Shown one piece after another: positions 24,482-36,650 of a stretch of 64,000 bases of DNA. This stretch comes from Paraspadella gotoi (Eukaryota; Chaetognatha): positions 3,352,030 to 3,416,029 of the forward strand of contig CM119266.1 of NCBI GenBank assembly GCA_051294375.1. The letters are read 5' to 3'. How positions within the stretch are numbered: the first letter of the stretch is position 1; each line of letters opens with the position of its first letter. The notes beneath the pieces are model-generated. The model had not been told where the DNA came from. It did no database searches and was given only the letters and a program-made list of their open reading frames with translations. Made by a program: the position numbers and the translations under genes.

Positions 24482-26489
24482 CCTCTCTCTCTCTCTTTCT
24501 CTTTCTCTCTCTCTCTTCCTCCGGATCTTGATCTTGATCGAGGCCGTTCCATTTACTTTTCGGATTGTCTTTTCTAAAACTATTGTAAACTATCTCTTTA
24601 GGATTCTAGAACTTCTTTCACACGAAACGAATTTTGGGTTGTTTATTGTTAGTTTCAATTTTAAAGTGGAGAAATCTCGCTCTCTCTCTCTCTCTCTTCT
24701 CTCTCTCCTCTCTCCCATCTCTCTCTCTCGTTCTCCCTCTCGTTCACTACTTCAAAGATGATCCGCATTTATAACGACCCAAAGAATTCAACTTTTACAA
24801 CGCCCTATCCTCCTCCTCCTCCTCCTCCTCCTCTCTTCTTCTTCCTCTTCGGCTCTTTCACATCGTGACAGCCACAGGGGTGAGACCCAAATTAAACACG
24901 ATAAAAAGTGAAACTCTTCACGCGAAAGTTTTCGCTTCATTGTGAGCATTAAAACGTTTGATCGATTTTCTTTAGGGACTTTTAAATTCCTTTTGTATTT
25001 AGATGCCAGGATTATTAACTTAACTTATTAATTATTTAATCAATTCAATTTATTTATCAATCAATAAATCAATAAATCAATAAATCAATAAAATCAATAA
25101 ATCAATCAATCACGAATCAATCAATCAACCAATCAATCAATCAATAAAAGTCAATCGTTATCGGCATTAATGTCGTCGTCGCCATCATCTCGTCATTGCT
25201 TTTGTCGTGGTTAGTGACAAAAGACCAAAAAATTAAACATTTCGGATCAAATTGTTTGCTCAAACTTGTTTAAGTTTAATTATAAAAAACATATTATAAA
25301 CTGAATCAAACCTCAATATAGTTTGTTTCGCTTGTTATTAACATTATATTCTGTTTTCGATTTTGCCGAGATTTGACACTTGGTTGACCCCAGAGTTGAC
25401 CTTCCCTGACCTCACGGTAAATTCCGTTTCTGACCCAGACTTTTTTTGTTCGAGCGGATCCGAGCTGGCGCCGGTCGTCGTCGTTCGTCGTCGTCGTCGT
25501 CGTCGTCGTTCCGCTGCTGTCGTGTCTCGATCTCGAGGTGATTTCGATAAAAACAACAGACGACGACGATACGTAAAATACGATACCGTATTAGTAACTA
25601 GTAAACTAAACTTTGACATATTTTTTATGAACTTATTCTTTAAAGATCACGAAATGGATATCACAATAAGAACAGCAAATGACTAGTGATGCGATGTTGA
25701 ATTTACTGGAAGTCTTCTCGTCTAATTCTAAACAACGAATGGAAACAAATTCTCAACTCGTGTAATGAATAATATTACGGGACAGTTGACCCCATCGCTA
25801 GCAGCAGTATCTGTCAGCAGTATCTTCCAGCAGTATCTTCTCAAGCCTTTACCACTGGATTCAAAAATTCAGGAACTAAAGTTGTTCAAAAAGACGGGAA
25901 ATTCTTCCGGAACAATAGATACATGGTACAGTTTTACAAGCGCCGCTAAAAAAAACGCTGTCATTTGCAAACACCTTGAATATTTTTCAATGTTAAATAT
26001 GAATTTAAAAGTGAAAACCCAAACTATATATATGCACAATTTTATCAGAATTCGACTTTGATATGCCTCAGTAACGATAGCTTTGGCTCCCCTTTAAATT
26101 AGGTAATATAATATTTTGTAAGGTTTTAAAAGCGAAAGAAACTGTGAAGTTGTGTGATGAAACAACCCTCTGAACCATCTTCCTAACCAGTCTTAGCCGT
26201 CGGGCCCTCCCTTACCCCCCGCATTTTGAGGCCATCTTCCCCTTTTCTCCCCATCCCGATTAGACCACACTGAGCACCCACTCGGCTTTGGTCGCTGAAG
26301 CTTAAATCCTAGACTCACCCAGTCGCCTTCTCTTCAATTCTTTACGCTTCACTTACTTTCTAATCTGTGAATCACCAGTTTCGCTCTCTTCCTTTTCCCG
26401 TCTCTCTCTCTCTCTTGCTCTCTCTCTCTCTTTTCTCTCTCCTTAAACACTTGCGTGAGCAAGAAAGGGAGAAGGGAAAGAGAGAGAAA

Positions 26490-26520
<31 letters not shown>

Positions 26521-27094
26521 AAAGAGAGACAGGGAGAGAAGAGAAGGAGAAAGAGATGGGATGAAAGATCGAGGGAGAAGGGAGAGCGAGAGAGAGACTT
26601 GCTTCACTTTTTTCAGAAGTTGCTCGCCGATGGAAAATCTTTGTACGGAAGAGATAGGAAGAAAAACCGTAGGCGATTTCCTTGAGAAAGGAAGTGAAGA
26701 TAAAAAAGAGAGGTTGAAGGAAAGATTTTGAGGAAAGAGAAGTAAAACAAAAGAGAGGTTGAGGAAAGATTTTAGAAAAGAGACAGTAAAACAAAGAGAG
26801 AGGTTTAAGAAAGGAAGAGCAATAGTTGAGAAAATCTCCGAAACAAAAATTCTTAACCAAAAGAAGTGATGGAGAAAGGAACATAAAAAAGCAGTGACGA
26901 ATATCTGTAGAAAATTGGCGAGACTCATTACAGTATTATACTATATTATACTATCCTTATCATACTGTCCTATAAGAAAATTAATCGACGGAGTTAAGCC
27001 AAAGGTCGAGATTTGTTTTGAAGTTGAAAAATGAGCTCCAGTGAGCGAGGATTGACTTTTAGCGAGAGAGAGAGGAGAGAGAGAGACTGCAGAA

Positions 27095-27128
<34 letters not shown>

Positions 27129-27140
27129 AGAGAGGAGAAG

Positions 27141-27176
<36 letters not shown>

Positions 27177-27744
27177 TGTTCTTGTTTTTCTAGTTATGCT
27201 CATCATTTCATTTTCATTTATTTACATTTATCTATAATACGATAATATTTGAATAACTTTTATAAAAAATATTAAGTACCTTCTCTTTCAAAATACAAGA
27301 TATGATGAAATACCAAAGAAAGAAAGAAAGTAAGAGAGCAAGAAATAAGGAAAAGGAAAAAAAGAAAAAGAAAGAAAAAAAGAAGAAATAAAGAAAAAAA
27401 AGAAAAGAAAAGAAAAAGAAAGAAAAGAAAAGAAAAGAAAGAAAAGAAAAGAAAGAAGAAAGAAGAAAAGAAAGAAAAGAAGAAGAAAAGAAAAAACCGA
27501 AAAGGTAAGGTCGAAGTAAGGACGCCCGGCCCGCTCGGCCCGTATCCGTCGGGGAAAGAATGTTTTGTTTACGATTTCCTCGTTGGTTCTCGATTGTTCA
27601 CTGTTATCCACGAAGTTCGGACGCGCGAGCTCAAACTTTTTTTTTCCTTTTTATCTCAACTCCTTTTTCCCCCTTTATTTACACGTCTCGCATCTTTTCT
27701 CTCTCATTTTCTTTTCTCTTTTCCTGGCTAACTGTTTTCGCCAA

Positions 27745-27817
<73 letters not shown>

Positions 27818-27850
27818 AGATCACAGCCTTTTGCACAAAACCCTAATGTT
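22085..27850. repeat. Microsatellite-dense intergenic region
   Basis: Long (GA)n or (CT)n tracts at about 23557-23610, 23790-23847, 23903-23966, 24056-24121, 24417-24515, 26400-26590, 27062-27173 and 27747-27818, plus (GTC)n at 23264-23357, (CTC)n near 24812, (ATCA)n at about 25055-25150 and (GAAA)n at about 27320-27500. Apart from the signal-peptide exon at 22535-22747 I see no exon I can defend. A minus-strand stretch at 25385-25480 (reading SSDPLEQKKSGSETEFT before a GTGAGG donor) is a weak candidate. Confidence 0.85.
23264..23431 (-). other. Possible acidic exon or (GAC)n repeat
   Basis: The minus strand reads MTGYNSPYFLHAPSHPDD, then runs of Asp and Glu encoded by a GAC/GAT repeat, and reaches GAA followed by GTCCGTGC. 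The non-repeat start (GYNSPYFLHAPSHPDDGPFEG) keeps the same frame in the 35.3-35.5 kb copy, with HA inserted. It lies upstream of the signal-peptide exon of the PPSY-tail gene, so it could be a separate small exon or only a trinucleotide microsatellite with a chance frame. Confidence 0.25.
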
Positions 27851-28584
27851 TTAGATTAAATAAATAGTTATATGCTTTATTAAGGACCACTGCGGAGATA
27901 ATAAAAATTTCGAATATTAGCAAAGTTTTTTTTAGTTGTCTTTGAAATTTATTTAACAATCATTTAAAAAAAAAAATTACATTATATGTCTTGATAAATA
28001 TATTAAATGTTACTCATCTCTTTTTTCGTATTTAAATTTTTTTTTCAGGAATCTGAAATTTTCGATGGATTCTGATAGAGCAAATAAAAGTTAAACAAAG
28101 AATATAATTACAGCTTTTAAAAATTTCTACGCTTTTTAAGTAAAAATATAAAAAACTGATAAAATTATCGAAAGATGATGATGATGACGATTTTATCGTT
28201 TTTTTATATTTTGACTCACTATTTTAAAAATGAATTATACTTTGTGTAGACAACTTTTTATGAGCCTATTATCTGAATCTTGTCTTAAAAGTTCTCAAAA
28301 TTTTTTTGGCCTTCCTATTTATAAATAAATATAAAAAATATATAAGAAATTTTGTTGTCCATTGAAAGTATACTTAAAAATGTATAAATTTTCGTTTGAG
28401 CAATTACTCATTCTAAATTTTTGACTCACCCCCATTGTGTGGGGCACCCCTAGCTTTAGCTTAAGCTCTTAGTAGTTTTTCACGAATACTAAATAGCCTT
28501 TGATATATCCGATTATGAAAGTATATTGGTGAATACTGAGAGACAGTAATTATTGTATGTGTTAGTGACAAACCGTTCAATATA
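27851..28584. other. AT-rich spacer, nothing recognised
   Basis: Mostly AT-rich sequence with stops in all frames. It includes GATGATGATGATGACGATTT (about 28172) and a short stretch AGCTTTAGCTTAAGCTC. No gene or element is apparent. The equivalent copy is 52.9-53.6 kb. Confidence 0.5.
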
Positions 28585-28760
28585 AGCAGTCCCTGAGCTT
28601 CGGATCAGGCTGTAAACACCATGTTACAGGCGGGTTATGCGCCCCGTCCTCTTTAACTGCCAGACGACACGGGCAAGAACCCGGACTTTTGGTTGGGAGG
28701 CGAATGACTTGCCTCCGGCACCAATGGCCGCTGATGAACGGTTGGTGGATTTTAGTCCAC
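28585..28760 (-). mobile_element. tRNA-like SINE or tRNA-derived repeat
   Basis: On the minus strand this reads GGAGGCAAGTCATTCGCCTC, then CCAACC…GTCCGGGTTCT and GCCCG. That resembles the anticodon arm, variable region and T arm of a tRNA with a B-box-like GGGTTCTnGCCC. The copy at 53645-53820 has better pairing (CCGGGGTTCTAGCCCGG). The A-box half is weak, so a SINE head is more likely than a working tRNA gene. Confidence 0.4.
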
Positions 28761-29944
28761 CATAATACTTATATTCGCTATTGAAATAGTATGTACATGT
28801 ACATTGTACATATAAAGGCTTTAAATATATGGCTTTATTGTATATTTACAATGTTACCTATAAAAACATAAATTAAGGCTAAACTTATTACATGGCGATG
28901 AGAAGGCGACACATGTTTATTTGTTTATAGACGGCCATAGATAAGCGGCGCAGCGGCAGCGGCAGCGAGCAGCGGCACCCGCAGCCGCAGCGAAAGTCAA
29001 GTTAGAAACGCAGGCAGACTGCAATTGCACAGAGGGAGTTCACTCAAGAAACTTACGGGACCAGATTGAAATTCGTTCAGATATCTATACTATATTATAT
29101 TAAACCAATTTATGAACCGTTATCCAGAATTCAAACTAATGCCGCTCTAATCCTCTCTCATTCTAATTCCTAAGTTTTTAGACCTTAATTAATTAAGGCT
29201 TAATGGCAGGACCCCTGCACTAATCACTAACCTGTGCCTTGGATGACTAAATAACTTTAATGACTAAAAGACTGAACACTTCAAATTCATTTATAGCATT
29301 TTATGACTGAAAGACTAAATGACTGGATTCTATTCAAGTCGTCTAATCACACTTAGAATAAATACAGTAAATATTGTATCATCTGCGTTTAAGTTTATAT
29401 ACAAAATTTAGGAAAATAACATATTAAAATATAGAATAACGAAAAGTCATTCATAAAACTTATCGTGCGGCTTTCGATCGGGTTTTTCGTGCGACCGAAA
29501 TCTCTATCGCCTCACCTCCACTTCTCTCCTTTTCAATCATGAACTTACCTTTTTTCACTCTCTTATTATATTCCTTTTCTTACTGTTTTTTTGCACCTCG
29601 ACGAACTTGTTTTCCGACGGCATCAATATGAAGCCTTACTCGTCTTTGTTTTAGTCTTTAACTTACCTCTGCTCACCACCAACTTAATTCGAACGAGACT
29701 CGCCCTTCTTCCATTTCAAGAATGAGAAACCGGTTTATGGCGACTGTCGACCGACAGCAACAACAACAACAACAGCGAACAACACGACAGGAAATCAGTT
29801 TTGGTCAAACTTCTAATTTTTTCGACTTGAAAAAATTGTTTCCTCAGTTTTACTGACTCTTAAATTCCAAAAGTAGAAATCGTCTTTCCCGTGACGTTAA
29901 CAGACATTTTTCTGTTACGGACTTTTTTGGATCGATCCGAAAAA
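28761..29944. other. Spacer with short GC-rich repeat, no gene
   Basis: Contains GTACATGTACATTGTACAT near 28790, a (GCGGCA)n-type stretch at about 28940-28995 (longer in the 54.0-kb copy) and ATGACT/AAGACT repeats at about 29240-29330. A CAACAA run at 29757-29780 gives Gln/Asn frames. No reliable exon seen. Confidence 0.45.
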
Positions 29945-30320
29945 AATATAAAATTTAAAATGATGCAAGTTGAAAAATGATGCGAATTTGAAAAATTATG
30001 CAAGTTGAAAAAATGATGCTAAGTTGAAAAAAATGATGCGAATTTGAAAAGATTATGCTAATTGAAAAATGATGCAAGTTAAAAAAATGATGCGAGTTAA
30101 AAAAACAATGCAAGTTGAAAAAAATAATAATAGTTAAAAAAAATATTTTTTTTACCATAGTAAAACAGTTCAGTTTAATCCTTGTAAGCGATTTACATGT
30201 ATTGGCGCAACCATTGGTTTTGGTTGTACGATGATATAGTTAGGATCTATATATGATAGCTGATTACAGCTTAATTATCGTAGGCAGATCCGATATTATA
30301 TTTGCTGAACCTTGTTGAAT
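29945..30320. repeat. ATGATGCAAGTTGA minisatellite plus conserved flank
   Basis: About ten units close to AAAATGATGCAAGTTGA (variants with GCGAATTTG), then GCTGATTACAGCTTAATTAT and GGCAGATCCG at about 30258-30295. Same composite as at 5910-6155 and 55010-55345. Confidence 0.75.
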
Positions 30321-30530
30321 TTAGATTCCAAACTATAATTTTATTTAACTTTTAATTTAACGCCTTTGTCGGACTTTGATTGAATTCAAAATTAAACATC
30401 CGACAATAAAACTTAAATTCTAGATTCAAACTATCGTCGTCGTCCTTTTCGCCTCGGATTAAATCAAATATGGCCGACAAATTCTTGATCAAAGTCTTTT
30501 GGAATGAGTTTCACTCTCTCTCTCTCATCT

Positions 30531-30563
<33 letters not shown>

Positions 30564-30613
30564 TCTCTTCTCTCTCTCTCTCTCTCTCTCGTCTCTCTCA
30601 TCGCTTCCTCCAA

Positions 30614-30701
30614 TATGGCGACCAACGCCGACGTTCTCAAATTCCGAATTACTGGAATAGTGTTCCAGCTTCCGTCCGATGGCACCGGATTTGCTGCGCT
30701 G
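30614..30701 (+). pseudogene. Duplicate of E-Syt exon 1, frameshifted and cut by a gap
   Basis: Matches 55609-55696 with scattered one-base differences. An extra T in CAAATTCCG and a lost base in GGAATAGTG break the frame (MATNADVLKFRI in place of MATKLDVLKSEL). It ends at the 25-N gap. Most likely an unpolished second assembly of the same exon. Confidence 0.8.
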
Positions 30702-30726
30702 NNNNNNNNNNNNNNNNNNNNNNNNN
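30702..30726. other. Assembly gap (25 N)
   Basis: Exactly 25 N, a conventional filler length. Sequence on the left matches 55.7 kb, while sequence on the right matches about 19.88 kb, so the two flanks are not contiguous in either large block. Confidence 0.99.
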
Positions 30727-30808
30727 CCTCTCCTTGACTGAAAGTAAGAGAGATTTGTTACCCGAAGTACCAAAAAGTTTGCAAGTACAATATTTTAGAA
30801 CAGTTTAA
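30727..30808 (+). pseudogene. 3' fragment of the second XK-related-like unit
   Basis: Starts inside the second segment (LSLTE), then a frame variant, ending in VQYFRTV-stop as at 19965. Truncated by the gap on its left. Confidence 0.7.
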
Positions 30809-31406
30809 CTTTAAACCTAACAACTTCAAACTGAATAATATTGATATCAAAATTTAAATTTTACTCAAACAAATGTTTAGCCTACCAAATATTTTTGGTA
30901 TGAATTTTCTTTTGCAATATTATTTACTGGCAATATGGCATTTAGAATATAGTATAATTATATTTATATATATAAAGGAAGTATATATGAGTAATTATAT
31001 ATATATATATACTAAAATTTTTATATTTTTATAGAAAGTAATTGCATATTGAAGTAAATCATATATTAATAAGAAAGAATTCAAAACAAAAATACTTTGA
31101 TTAGCATATGAAACATAACAATTGTAAAAATGTAAAAATGAAAAAGCCATATTCTAAATTTTTATAAAAATCTATCCGTAATTCGTAGTAGTTTTTATTT
31201 AAAATAAAAACAAAAAAAAAACTCTAAGAAAAAGGCGTGACGCCGACGGACAACGACGACGTTCACAAAGAAGCAAAACAGATCCAAAATCGTCTGGCGA
31301 GATAAAAAAAGAAATAAAAAAGAAATAAAAAAAGAATGTTTTTGTTATTTTTCATGTCGCACGATGACGCGAGGTTGCGGGGGCGATCAACGGAAAAAAC
31401 GTGGGA

Positions 31407-31445
<39 letters not shown>

Positions 31446-31796
31446 TTTGCTTCCAACATTTAATCTCTTAAAAAATCAGACCAACCTTTCCTTTTTCCAC
31501 CAAACAAGCTTACCTCCCTCCAACTGGTTGCTTGCTCGTAACTCGGAGGGAGTGGTTCCGCTTGTCCAGAGAGTTGGAGGCGAGACTTCCGGCGACTTTG
31601 TTTTTGAAGCTGTTGTTGAGGGATCGGTTGAGGGATGTCGACCTGAAGAGAGGAAGGAGGCCGAAGAGGTTGTGGAAGGGTGAGCCGTTAGGGTCAGAAG
31701 AGAAGCCGAGGGTGGAGAAAAAGGTTAATATATAATAGTGAGTGTAGAGAATTTGAGAAACAAAAATTTATTTGATAATAAAATAATAATAATATA

Positions 31797-31839
<43 letters not shown>

Positions 31840-31959
31840 TAATAATATAATAATATAATAAATAATAATAATAGACTTGTTAGTTTTCCTTTCTTTTTCG
31901 TTGGTGTATGATTTAGAGACAGAAAAAATTGATTTTCAAAACGAATTGTTTTTATTAAA

Positions 31960-32039
31960 GATGCAGACATGTTTCGAATAATTGTTTTGTTCATCATCAG
32001 TGCATTTAGACAATTTGAAATACAAAACTTTGCCAAGTC

Positions 32040-32079
<40 letters not shown>

Positions 32080-32279
32080 AGAAGAGAGAGAGAGAGAGAA
32101 GAAGAAGAGAGAGAGAAGAGAGAGAGAAGCGAGCGCGTAGAAAAACCCAAGGGCGGACCAGGAGAAAAAATGTCTCGGCGCCAAATTTGAAAATGGTCCC
32201 TTGGAAAATTTGGAACATGAAAGCCGTGTTCAAAGTGGCCCTTCAAAGTGGCCCAGCTGTGTACAAGGCATTAGCGCGG

Positions 32280-32367
<88 letters not shown>

Positions 32368-32690
32368 CTTCCAACAAAGGGTTGAGAGAAAGTGAACAGT
32401 CAGAGGGCGAGAACAGCTGAAGTTTTGGTTCAGATAGAGAGAGAGCAGGAGGGAAAAGAAAATAAAGGTCAAATGAGAAATAATGCAGAGGTAATGAATT
32501 TTACATTGAAATAATAAAAACTAAAAAGTAAAATAATAATAACAACAGGTGAAATAAATAATAGTTTTGTAATTTGTTAATAATGAAAGGAAAATTGAAA
32601 TTTGTAAGTAAAAGGAGAAAGGTAAAGAAAGAAGCTCAAAGTGAGCAAAAAACAATTGTTCGAAACATGTCTGCCTCTTTAATAAACAAG
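31960..32690. mobile_element. Copy of the (GA)n-bearing inverted-repeat element, with insertion
   Basis: Ends as at 21120-21625. Between the two (GA)n tracts it contains about 170 extra bases (AAAAACCCAAGGGCGGACCA…CCAGCTGTGTACAAGGC, about 32140-32280). These are shared with the 46.2-46.9 kb copy but absent from copy 1, so copy 1 lost them or collapsed across the repeat. Confidence 0.6.
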
Positions 32691-32825
32691 CAGAACAGCT
32701 TTTAAACCTCAGATTCTCTGATAATGTTCCATAATTGCCCGGGCCACCCCCCCCATTTCCAACCCCCTGGCCCCCCAATTGCCAACCCCCAACCCCTAAC
32801 CCCCGCTGGCCAGTGGCACCACAAC

Positions 32826-32978
32826 CTCTGGTTTGGGGTCGCGGAAGTTCGTCCGGCGCCGAATCCTGGCGCCGCAATTTCCGTCGGGCGCGATCCGGCA
32901 GAACACGACGGCGCTGACGACGACGATGACGAAGAGGACGACGCTGACCAGCACGACGATGACGAGCAACTTGTGTTC
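32826..32978 (-). pseudogene. Copy of the membrane-helix exon of the PPSY-tail gene
   Basis: Same as 21785-21939 (reads HKLLVIVVLVSVVLF) with small indels in the downstream part (GCGATCCGGC, GTCGGGCG) that break the frame after the helix. Confidence 0.75.
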
Positions 32979-33464
32979 CTGAAGGAAGATGGATTAGAAA
33001 TTAGAATTTGGATTAGAATTTGAATTAGAATTATGGATTAATTGTGATATATTTTTATATTAGATCTACCAATTTTATTAGTTATAATTATCATTAAATG
33101 ACGATCTTGGATCTTATGTTCTCTCTCTCGCTCTCCTCTCTCCTCTCTTCTTCCTTTGCTCTGACTCTTAACTATTCATTTGGCCTGAAGATAATGTGTC
33201 CAAAAGATCCAAATATTGGTCATTAAATAAACATTGTACCTGTACTCCCATGTGTAATCTTTAACTAATTATCGTTATTAGTTATAACTACTATTATTAG
33301 TTATAATGGTTATTATTAGTTTTAATTATTACTACTATTATTAAATCCAAGTAAATATTCATCGCGAAAAAAAAAAATACAGTCACGTCTCTCTCTCTGG
33401 TCTTGTTTCTTATATCTTGTTTTACGCAGCAACGGCACGACGTATTGTTAGATTTCTATTCAAG

Positions 33465-34545
33465 TAATGGAGTAATGGATTGGACCTTAAACACCAAAGC
33501 CTGTCCAAAGTCAGGGCAAGATAGCTTAATTTATAAATGAATGGATAATTTTTTATATTGGTTGTACAATTTCATAATAATTCAGCTCCTTGTATTTTGA
33601 TGGCTAGTGCGGATAACAATAAGTATTCCCGGCGATCTAATACTTAAGGGAGTGGTCTTTTTCATACAATTGAAACATTCTTTGAATATTCTTCGCACTT
33701 CATGCATAGGGAAGCCAGCTGTACTGCTGGGATGTGAATAAACGAGACTGTGAGAGAGTCTTGATTGAAAGCTTGCAGGGAACCTGCTATGTCAATTATC
33801 TTGTAAGAGTGATGGAGCATTAAACCAGCCACAAGCCTGTCCAAAGTCAGGGGCAAGATAGGCTTATTTATTAAATGATGGATACATTTTTATATTGGTT
33901 GTACCAATTTCATAAAATTCAGCTCCTTGTATTTTGAATCTAGTGCGGAGTACATAAGTATTCCCCACGATCTAATACTTAAGGGAGTGGTCTTTTCATA
34001 CAATTGAAACATTCTTTAAATATTTTCCACTTCATTGATAGGGAAGCCAGGTACTCCTGGGAGTGAATAAACGTAGACTGTGAGAGAGCTTGATTGAAAG
34101 CTTGCAGGGACCTGCTATGTCATTATCTTGTAAGAGTGATGGAGGCCTAAACCACGCAAAGCCTGTCAAAGTCCGGGCAAGATAGCTTATTTATTAAATG
34201 ATGGATAATTTTTATATGGTTGTACCAATTTCATAAAATTCAGCTCCTTGTATTTTGATGCTAGTGCGGAGTACAATAGTATTCCCGATCTAATACTTAA
34301 GGGAGTGGTCTTTCATACATTGAAACTTCTTGAAAATTTTTCCACTTCATTGATAGGGAAGTCAGGTCTCTGGGAGTGAAATAACGAGACTGTGAGAGAT
34401 CTTGATTGAAGCTTGTCAGGACCTGCTATGTCATTATCTTTAAGAGTGATGGAGGCCTTAACCACCAAAGCCTTCCAAAAGTCAGGGGCAAGATAGCTTA
34501 TTTATTAAATGAATGGATAATTTATATTGGTTGTAGCAATTTCAT
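33465..34545. repeat. Four tandem copies of a ~330-bp unit
   Basis: Units start near 33473, 33809, 34137 and 34447. Each has the GATGGAGG…AGCCTGTCCAAAGTCAGGG start, GATAGCTTATTTATTAAATG, AATTCAGCTCCTTGTATTTTG, GGGAGTGGTCTTTTTCATAC and AGCTTGCAGGGAACCTGC. Insertion is between sequences contiguous at 22443 in copy 1 and at 47644 in copy 2. Units differ by many one-base indels. It could be a real tandem insertion or stacked repeat reads. Confidence 0.88.
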
Positions 34546-34628
34546 ATTAAATAATTTTAATTTTAATGCATGTAGGGTTCATTAATTTATTTGAATTCAA
34601 TATATGGATATCCTTAGCATTAATTATA

Positions 34629-34839
34629 CCTCCAAGACCAGGTAAAAAAGACGAAGGACGGAAACAAACGTTTTCAATTCTTCGGATTTGATCTCGCCTC
34701 CAGTTTGCTTTCAGTTTCGGCCTCCGCCCATGGCGCTGTTGTTGTTGTTGTTGTTGTTTTGTTGTTAACCGTCAGCGATGGTGAAAGCAAAAAGTAAGAA
34801 AGAAAAATCCAAGACGAAGGAACGAAAACTGAACTTCAT
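34629..34839 (-). pseudogene. Copy of the signal-peptide exon of the PPSY-tail gene
   Basis: Matches 22535-22747 with one-base losses and gains (GAAAACTGAACTTCATC, TTCGGCC), so the frame is broken. Confidence 0.75.
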
Positions 34840-35401
34840 CGTTCGCCACGATTTTCACTGACTTTGGGGCGACGTTCGTAAAATTTGTTGTATAAACAAA
34901 CTGATACACTTAAGTCATTAAATTGTTTTTTTTCTTTTTTCAGCTTATATGTGTCATGTTTTTTCGTGTTTTTTTTTAATGTGGAGAAAATGTTTAGAAA
35001 AAAAATCCTTAACGAAGGATTTAACTCAAATTTTAGACATTTTTTTTTTTTAGTTCAAATTTATCTTTCTTCCCTTTTTTTGTAATTCGATTTGTATCTT
35101 TCTTGAAAAGTATATTATTTGTTTTTGTTTTTTTTATTTTTCTTCTTTTGCTGAGAAACTCGCGTGATTTCGTTTATCCTTCTGTTTTTGTGAATCCGCG
35201 AGATTAACATGGCGGCCGTGAGTAGAGAACGAGAACGAGAGAGAGAGGAGAGGGAAGAGAGGGAGAGGAGAGAGAGAGAGAGCCCGAAAAGTGAGAACAG
35301 AGGCTGAACAAGAAAAGTCACGGGGCAGAAAAGCAGCGAACTTCGTCGTCGTTTTCGTCGTCGTCGTCTTCATCATCATCGACGTCGTTATCTCTGACGA
35401 G

Positions 35402-35447
<46 letters not shown>

Positions 35448-35656
35448 TCCTCCCCCTCAAAAGGTCCGTCGTCGGGGTGACTCGGGGCGTGGGCGTGAAG
35501 GAAATACGGTGAATTGTAACCGGTCATGAATGGATGAAAATGAACGAAAATGGACGAAAATGGACGAACTGAGCAAGAAAAAAGGGATAAAAAAGAGGGA
35601 ATGCGATGACGACCTGGAAACGAAAAAAGGGAAAAGGTGGGATGTTTGCTGAGTAT

Positions 35657-35711
<55 letters not shown>

Positions 35712-35888
35712 AGAAGGAGAGAGAGAGAGGAGAGAGAGAGAGCTTCCGATTTATGCTACTTCACGTCTTTCGTTCGTGATTTTCATTCATGAGCTCATAT
35801 CTTTTTTTTTAAGATCAGAAAGACAAATGAGAGGAATGAATGAAATGAACAAAGAAAGGATTGAGAAAAAGTGAATGAGTGAATGACC

Positions 35889-35954
<66 letters not shown>

Positions 35955-36005
35955 AATTGAGGGAAAAATTGGGCGATCGTACGCCAAGGTAAGACATCCA
36001 CAATT

Positions 36006-36077
<72 letters not shown>

Positions 36078-36186
36078 AGATTAAACTTGAAAACAATAGT
36101 ACCCCAGTCCATATTTTTTTCAGCAAAAATATTCTACTCTTAAATTCTGGCTTGAGAAAGGATAAAAGCTGCTCTCTCTCCTATCT

Positions 36187-36243
<57 letters not shown>

Positions 36244-36317
36244 ATTATTTTCACAAAGCCTCCACTTTCTTATTCTTTCTTCCAAATTCCTGAATTTGTT
36301 TCGACTTAAAAAAAAAA

Positions 36318-36650
36318 NNNNNNNNNNNNNNNNNNNNNNNNNNNNNNNNNNNNNNNNNNNNNNNNNNNNNNNNNNNNNNNNNNNNNNNNNNNNNNNNNNN
36401 NNNNNNNNNNNNNNNNNNNNNNNNNNNNNNNNNNNNNNNNNNNNNNNNNNNNNNNNNNNNNNNNNNNNNNNNNNNNNNNNNNNNNNNNNNNNNNNNNNNN
36501 NNNNNNNNNNNNNNNNNNNNNNNNNNNNNNNNNNNNNNNNNNNNNNNNNNNNNNNNNNNNNNNNNNNNNNNNNNNNNNNNNNNNNNNNNNNNNNNNNNNN
36601 NNNNNNNNNNNNNNNNNNNNNNNNNNNNNNNNNNNNNNNNNNNNNNNNNN
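36318..36650. other. Assembly gap (333 N)
   Basis: Corresponds to 24191-24518 in copy 1, which holds a T-rich stretch and a long (CT)n tract. Confidence 0.99.

Larger units (their letters stand above)
11786..30701. repeat. Large duplicated block, copy 1
   Basis: About 18.9 kb matching 36766-55720 in order and orientation, including genes, microsatellites and small elements. It ends exactly at a 25-N gap, inside a copy of the first E-Syt exon. It has the better reading frames of the XK-related-like gene (15473-18337) and of the signal-peptide exon (22535-22747), but a frameshifted E-Syt exon 1. It is best read as one assembled version of a locus that appears again to the right. Confidence 0.9.

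Noticed and set aside
25765-26061. 98-codon plus-strand frame (MNNITGQLTPSLAAV)
   Set aside because: The frame is lost in the 51.0-kb copy and there is no recognisable domain, codon bias or splice context.
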